A DNA stretch of 64,000 nt from Vitis vinifera (Eukaryota > Streptophyta > Magnoliopsida > Vitales > Vitaceae): the NCBI RefSeq assembly GCF_030704535.1, contig NC_081808.1, positions 22,075,501 through 22,139,500 on the forward strand, written 5' to 3'. Position numbers and translations under genes: made by a program. Of the stretch, positions 57,292-64,000 are shown piece by piece; position 1 is the stretch's first letter; every line of letters begins with the position of its first letter. A model generated the notes under the pieces. That model was given only the letters and a program-made list of their open reading frames with translations. It was not told the origin of the DNA and did no database searches.

Positions 57292-60068
57292 ATTCATTTT
57301 GGGATTTCAGAAAGGGAGTTGCGTGGGACACAATCGCTTATTAGTGTTTTGTCTGGTTTCTAAAGTCGGCTTTGCAAAATGGGTGGTGTGAGCTTGAGCA
57401 GGCGAGTAGGTTTGTTTGATGTATAGTCAACAGGTGCTTCTGGCAAATTTTAATATTAAAAGTGAATCGTCGGTGCCTGTATATTCGGAATCCGACATGG
57501 GTGGCCAGTGCCGATGGGATTGTTGCAATAGCTGAAATACCGTGCCAGTGCATCTGTTTACTATACTTTTGAAGCCTGATACTTGTATAATTTTATTTTG
57601 GAACAATGCTCCTTTAAAATATCACAACTTTGAAGTAGTGCATCTATGAAATAATGTTGTTGAACTACTGCAGTACAACAACGTTATAAAATTATTGTTG
57701 GAGGCGGAGGTCCGACGGCCGGGGGCGTCGTGGACCTGTGTTTTAGAGGCTGCTGAAGAAGTTGCTGTCACCGATTCTTACGACAATAAGAAAAGGGTAT
57801 GCACCAATGCCGTAACCCTTAGGGTAAGACAAACCCATTGTCTTGGCCAGGGGAATGAGTCGAATGACACATCCCCTTAAAGGGGTACAGCATACCCATT
57901 GCCTTAGCCATGGAATGGCACACCCCCTTTGTTTGGTGCGCCATTACCTCTTCCTTCCTAGTGGTTAAAGTTGTCTAAACACTTGTCCCAAATTCTTAGG
58001 ATTTTTCATCAATTTGAGAAGGCTAGACGGAATTTTTACTAAGACTTTTGTTGGGGAAAAGGAGGCCATTAGGGATTTCTAGTTCTTCCTTGTCAAGTCT
58101 TTATTTTTTTCTTAGTGAATTTCATGGGTTGTAAACTTAGAAAGGGAAAGGAGGCTCCTAGGGATTTCCACTTCTTCCTTGTGAAGTCTTCATGTTTCTT
58201 AGGTTATGTTTGGTTCCGGAAAATACAAATGAAATAAAAAAAATGTTAAGAAAAATGATTTTATCATGTTTGGTTGTCCTACAAAATATTCCAAAGAAAA
58301 TTAAATATAATTAAAATTAGTTAAAAACTTATGTATTTTAAAATTATTTAATTTTTATATTGATGAATTAAAATAAATAAAATGAGTTTAAAGTAACAAA
58401 TAAAAATAATTTATCATCTTTAACTCTATTTTTTATTTTTTTTTATTTTTTCTTTCCTTTTACTTTTCCTCTTTATTTTCTGTTCTTTGCATTTTCCCTC
58501 AAATTTTCTGACAACCAAACATTACCTTAGTAATTTTCATGAGTTTGTTAACTTAGATATCCATCAATGGAGGATTCCTAGAAAGTTATTGCTAGCTAAA
58601 TTGGTATCTTTATTTTATTTTATTTATCCATCATCCTTCCTAATTTCTAGAAGTAAATAAAACACTTAAAGTGAACCAAAATGAGAGGAGCTTAATTCCT
58701 CATTAATAATGACACTGAAGTCTTGTTACAAAATCTTATTAATCAACTCAAACTTGACATTGTAATTCAGAATTCTTACTAAAAAGTTCAACATAAAATT
58801 ACATCTTATTGTGAGTTTGTTAATCTTAAGCAATTGACTGAAGTGTCATTTGGATCTGCCTTTTGTTTTTTATTTTTTAAAAATAGAAAAAATAATTTTT
58901 ATATAAAATATAAGAATTCTTCTTAACTTCTCATAAAAAAGTTAATAATTTTAAAAAATATTTTAAATTTACGTTTTTTATATAAGAGTTATTATATTTT
59001 ATATAAAAATTGTTCCTATTTTTTATTTTTAAAAACAAAAAACATGAAATATATATATATTAAAATTTTATAATTAATTTTAATAATATATAAATTTATA
59101 TTTGTAATATCATATTGACATTATACAAAAAATTCAAAACATTAAACTTGAATTACTAAAACCTTAAAGTGTGGAATATGAGTAACCAAAAACTCATTTT
59201 TAAATTTAATAAGAGTTTATATGCTTGTTTGATTAATTTTGTTCGAGCAATTTAATAACTTTTTTTTTCTTTTTAATATTCAAATAACCTTTCATGGCAA
59301 GACTCTAATGACATTTTATGAGGACTCAAACCTTAGGCATTGACCGTCTTGTAATAACTAATATTAGGTAAATTCAACATATGATTAGTGAACCAAAAAC
59401 TATATCACTTTTCAATGTTCGTCCTTACCAATCGAGCTACCTGACGGATTCAAAAAACTTATAACTTATATAAGAGCTTAGTACGAAAGTCAAGAAAGAA
59501 TTGTTTGGCATAGAAATTCTATTTTGATTTGACCATACATAAAGGGTATTTAACTTAATTAAACAAGGGTTAAGTACTCAATGTGTTGTTTTCGGTTTCG
59601 TTGAAAAGACTAGCTTGTGGCCAGAAAATAAAGCCAGGAAAATTGGTTGGATTTGCCACAAGAGAGAATCAAAAGCTGGTTTGGACTATTGACTATTGAC
59701 CCAAGAACAACAAAATAGGATCCTTGCATAAATCTGGATTTATCACAAAATGATCGACCTTTGACCTTTCATGCTCAGATGCGACTGTCTCAGATTTGAT
59801 TATCGATTTTTTCTTAGATAAAATCCTGTACGTAAATATTTTAAAAGATACGTTGCTGGAGAAACGAGTTCAAGTGCTTATTCAAACGAAGGTGCCATTT
59901 CTTCACGGCCAAGCATGAATAATTGAACACGGGACAAGAACAAGAACAGAAGAATGAAATAATTTTCCCCACAATCTCTTTTTCTTTGTTCAGGAGAATG
60001 ATCGAGTCATGTGCTTGTAAATCCCTCCCCAATTACATTTACTTCCAGAAAACTGAAACAAAGAAGGG

Positions 60069-60089
60069 GAGAGAGAGAGAGAGAGAGAG
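60069..60089. repeat. (GA)n microsatellite, unit 2
   Basis: Counterpart of 55251-55270, with a different right edge (GGGAGGGAG). Confidence 0.85.
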
Positions 60090-60424
60090 GGAGGGAGATC
60101 AATACTTGCCATGTTTATGCCAACAGAGCAGCATCACCACACATCTCCTAGCAATATAAAATCTGGACCTCTTCTCCTTGGCCATTGCCATCAACCCAAC
60201 ACTCCTCTCCTTTGCAGCAGACCCCATCGACCGGGAAACACATTGACCCATTTTCCACCCAGAAAAACCCAGAAGCAGAAGCTCCAAAACGAAACCCAGA
60301 TGCGAGACTTAATTTTATGGTGTAATCCTTGAGTCTTTCTTCATATCATCCGTGTGCGTGCAATCGTCTCTTTGTGTTGTCATAAGCCATTTCTCATAAC
60401 CATTAAGCAACCGTTTCTTTGTCA

Positions 60425-63400
60425 TCAAGGGCTGGTCCACCTTTGCACGGTTCTGACTACTCGCTTACGTCTCTTTTATTTTCTGACTCCACGTTTCATT
60501 TTTTCATTGGTGGGAACCTACCTCCGCCGTTACACACACGATTGACCAACCTCATTATTTTTTTATTTTTTATGGAATCCATATTTCAAAGTCTAAAGCA
60601 AAAAAAATAAAAAAAATAACAACTTAATATTTTTCCAAATATTATTTTCAACATTTTAAATCCCATTTAATAAGAAAAATTAATTTTAAAGGAATTTCAT
60701 AAGTCTCAATATGCATAATTACATGGATATCCCACCTTATAGTATCACAATAAATTTAAACCTTATACTTTGTTAACATATACACATAATATTTAATAGG
60801 AAATTTAAAAAAAAAAAAAATCATCGTATTTGGTATAATATTTTATAGTAATAATCTAATTCAGTTAAAGTCGTGTCTAGTGGAATAAGGAATGAAAATA
60901 AATATTTTGTTCCATTTTTATTTCTCTTTGAATAGGAATGAATTTGGTAATTTTAATTCATTTTTTTAATATATATAAAAAAGTAAGATTAAAATAATAA
61001 TTTGTTTGCATTTCAATGTCAAGTAAAAATGGAAATAAAAGCAAAAAAGGAAATAAATTATCAATAATTTTTGTAGATATAGTTTAAAATATTTTTTTAT
61101 TTTATTAAAAAGACCTCTCATTACATAATTTAAAATAAAATTGTTTTTAAAAATTATATCATTGTTTGGTTGTTAATAAGTTTTAAAAACAAAGTAAAAT
61201 AGAGAATATTTTTACATTGGAAGAATGAATTTCAAATCAAGTGAAATTTTGTATTGAATTTATTAATAATTTTAAAAAATAACTTAAAACTCAAAAAATA
61301 TATATAATAACTATAAAAAAAAATTAATGTTTTAAATTCTTTAATAAATCTTCTAAAAGTTTTAAGAATAATTTGAAATTCAAAAAATTAATTAATTAAT
61401 TATAGATTAAATTAAATAATTTAGAATGTCATCTCCATAGTTGAGTAATAAATGTATGTATATAATAAAAAAATTGGCCCATTTTTTAAGTTAAAACATT
61501 AAATTTTATTTGTTTTTAAATTCATTTAAAATAGAATTGTATTAGAAATTATTAATTTTGAATAATTATTCTTTATTTTAAACAAAATAAATTAATTATG
61601 TTTTTATAAGATGTTAATATCATATAAAACAATATTAGAAATTATTAATTTTAAATTATTATTATTTATTTATTTTTTAAAATCAATTAATGTTAATATC
61701 CATATTTTTATAATATTTATAAAAATGTAATTTATGATTTTATTATATTATTAATATTCATAATTTATTAAAAACTATTTATTTATAATTATAAACTTAT
61801 TTTTATTTTTAATAAGATATGAATTTAATTTAATTTACATTATATAAAATGATTTTTTTTTTTTTACAAAACCAAAATAGAAAATTATTTTTAGAAGCAA
61901 ATTATCTAGAAAAGTTTTTAGTTTTTAAATTTTAGGAAAGTGCTTTTAAAAATAACTTATACTAGGAATTAAAATACCTCATAATTACGATGAATTCAAA
62001 TCTTACTTATAAGTAAAATTTTGTTTTCATTAAAATTATTTTTTTTATTCTATTCACCTCATAATTTAAATTATTGAAGCATACAAATGAAAGAGTAAAT
62101 ATCAAAGAAAATAATTTTTTTTATTTTTTATTTTGCCGTTGAAAATAGTAAAAAAAAAAAGTCAAGTATAACAATTAAAGTACGTTAGAAACTTATTTAT
62201 TTATATAAATTATTTAATCTTTTATATAAAAAAATATTAAATTAAATAAAATAAAATCAAGAATAAAAAAAGACATTGAATATTAATAATATTTGTTTCC
62301 CTTAGTTTAGGAAATAATATTTATTTTCTTTGATATTTATTATATCTTTCTTTAAATAATCCAAAGTATAAATTTAAAAAAAGAAATAATAAAATTCAAC
62401 ATTTTCATTACTAAATTATTAAACTTTTCATGTTATTAGACATGGTATTAAAATTAGTGGAGGAGGCTCGTCATCATATTCTAGCCTTCTATCCATATTC
62501 TTAATTCCTAGTCTTTTCAAATCGACCACTTATTTTGTAGTATCAGTGTTCTACACTACAAATTTCCCACTATGACAAAATCAATCTATCCCCTTAGTTT
62601 GTAGCATCGATGTTCTCCAACATCTCTTAAATAGAAAAAAACATATTAAAGAAATTAAGGAGGATGAAAAATCTATTATTGTTATTGATCAACAATGATA
62701 TATTTGTTACCTTCCGAGTTCTTAGAACCATGAAAGAAAATGGTTTCAATAGTTGAAAACCACAGGATTATGATCACTTGAAGAATATTTAAGAAGCAAA
62801 AAACAAATAAATAAATTTTACTTCTCTTTAATAAAGAAAATAATTATTAAATTATTAATTACATTAATCAACTTACATATAGAAACTTATATTTGAGGCA
62901 CATTAAAAAAAATTAATAATAGAAAATTTGAATCAAGTGTAAGAAACCAAAAAAATTAAGGTTACATTTACACATTCATTTTATTACAATATGATTTAAT
63001 AAAATGATGTAACATCCATTTAAGTAGAATCTTTTTTAAATTAGTATATGGATATAACATTCATTTATTCAATCAATATAATGAATATTATGGATTAATA
63101 TTGAAACCAAGATACATGTATGACAAAGATGCATTGTTGTGCCAAACACTTCTAGATTTGTCCCCTTGAAATTTCATTTATTACAAACCAACATTAAAAG
63201 AAACTCTTTCATTTATTTATTTATGTTAATGCACTTTCAATGATACGTAAGCAAGATATTTCTGAACTTAAATTTACTTTTTAATGATTATCGATATTGG
63301 TTTTCTTTTAAATGCACATCTATATAACTTAATTTTTTTTAATGATTATTGGTATCAATTAAATGTTAGAGTATTGAGGTAAATGATATGATAAACAATT

Positions 63401-64000
63401 GGAAGAAATCATCAGTAGAATAGATGGATGTACTTAATCTATGTTTGGTTGATATGATATAATAATAAAAGATAAATTGCATATCTTATTTTATATATGT
63501 GGTTGACGATAAAATACAATAAATATCTTATTATTTTTCATATTGCATGTTTATATATATTTAACAATATAGTATAATATTTTTTTAATGACAATTTTAT
63601 TAGTAAAAATAAAAAATACTCATTAAATGATAGTTGTAAACAATTTGAAGATAATATTAAATATGAAAGATATTTCATATTTTTTTAATAGTAAATATTA
63701 TGATGTAATATAATTTTAATTTTAAACAAACTTCACACATTGAAGTACAATATGTTTTTATTTTATTTTATTTTATATAAATCAAATATAAACATGATAC
63801 ACAATATATTCTCATTACACATAATACCCGAAGATATTATATTTCATTAGAAATATTTAAAAAAAAAAATTTCGAATTACCTTCTAAAATGCCTAAAATC
63901 TTAGATTAGTTGTTTTATCGATGAATTCTCAGTCCTATGTCGTGAATGGAATTACAAATTTTGAGAAACACTATTTTTCACAGCACAAATGCTTTTAACC
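60425..64000. other. AT-rich intergenic DNA
   Basis: Unique, GC-poor sequence after the duplication. Rich in poly-A/T runs and TATT/AATT motifs. No long frame, RNA gene or clear repeat family was found. Confidence 0.55.

Larger units (their letters stand above)
55602..60424. repeat. Tandem duplication unit 2
   Basis: Direct copy of unit 1. The trinucleotide CAT occurs at all three borders (50962-50964, 55602-55604, 60423-60425), i.e. 3 bp of microhomology at the junction. Simple repeats differ in length between units. Confidence 0.9.
57114..60424. other. Upstream region of the second AMT copy (unit 2 flank)
   Basis: Copy of the unit 1 flank. It carries an extra ~195 bp near 58100-58296 that contains an imperfect internal duplication (AGGGATTTC...TTCTTCCTTGT twice). 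No gene seen. Confidence 0.6.

Overview
The window is nuclear DNA of a dicot plant, most likely grapevine (Vitis) or a close relative. The genes have many GT-AG introns, the spacers are AT-rich, and all recognisable proteins are plant families. The L1-type LINE in a PLD intron has an ORF1 of the kind I associate with Vitis; the species call is inference.

Layout. 2-2055 (+): 3' end of the gene for the largest subunit of RNA polymerase II, with its heptad tail. 2755-3459 (+): a small plant protein of the syringolide-induced 14-1-1 type. 4401-5330 (+): a lone first exon of a phospholipase D delta. 7716-22323 (+): a complete ten-exon phospholipase D delta gene (873 aa), stretched by an antisense LINE in intron 2 and a Mutator-like element in intron 8. 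23965-25575 (-): an intronless PPR gene. 27388-34068 (-): an old broken Ty1/copia element carrying two younger retroelement insertions. 34658-37510 (+): an SR45a/Tra2-like splicing factor. 40513-44287 (+): a chloroplast ankyrin protein of the AKRP/EMB506 family. 46431-49966 (+): a bifunctional nuclease (BBD type) with a UVR motif. 50827-60424 (-): two AMT2-type ammonium transporter genes in a recent direct tandem duplication of about 4.7 kb. 60425-64000: AT-rich DNA without a gene I can support.

Common theme. Two host families have been copied in tandem, and in each case one copy is partial. The extra PLD copy keeps only the C2-bearing first exon but retains a long open frame and a usable splice donor, so it could serve as an alternative first exon. 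The second AMT gene was cut by the duplication breakpoint directly after the codons Leu-Arg-Met and reads into foreign DNA. It therefore swaps the conserved regulatory tail for a new 35-residue tail. No operon-like or defence system is present; neighbouring genes are independent units. The adjacency of AKRP and the nuclease gene matches what I recall of Arabidopsis chromosome 5 and suggests old microsynteny.

Exon limits come from reading splice sites and checking phase and length by hand. They have not been tested against transcripts.
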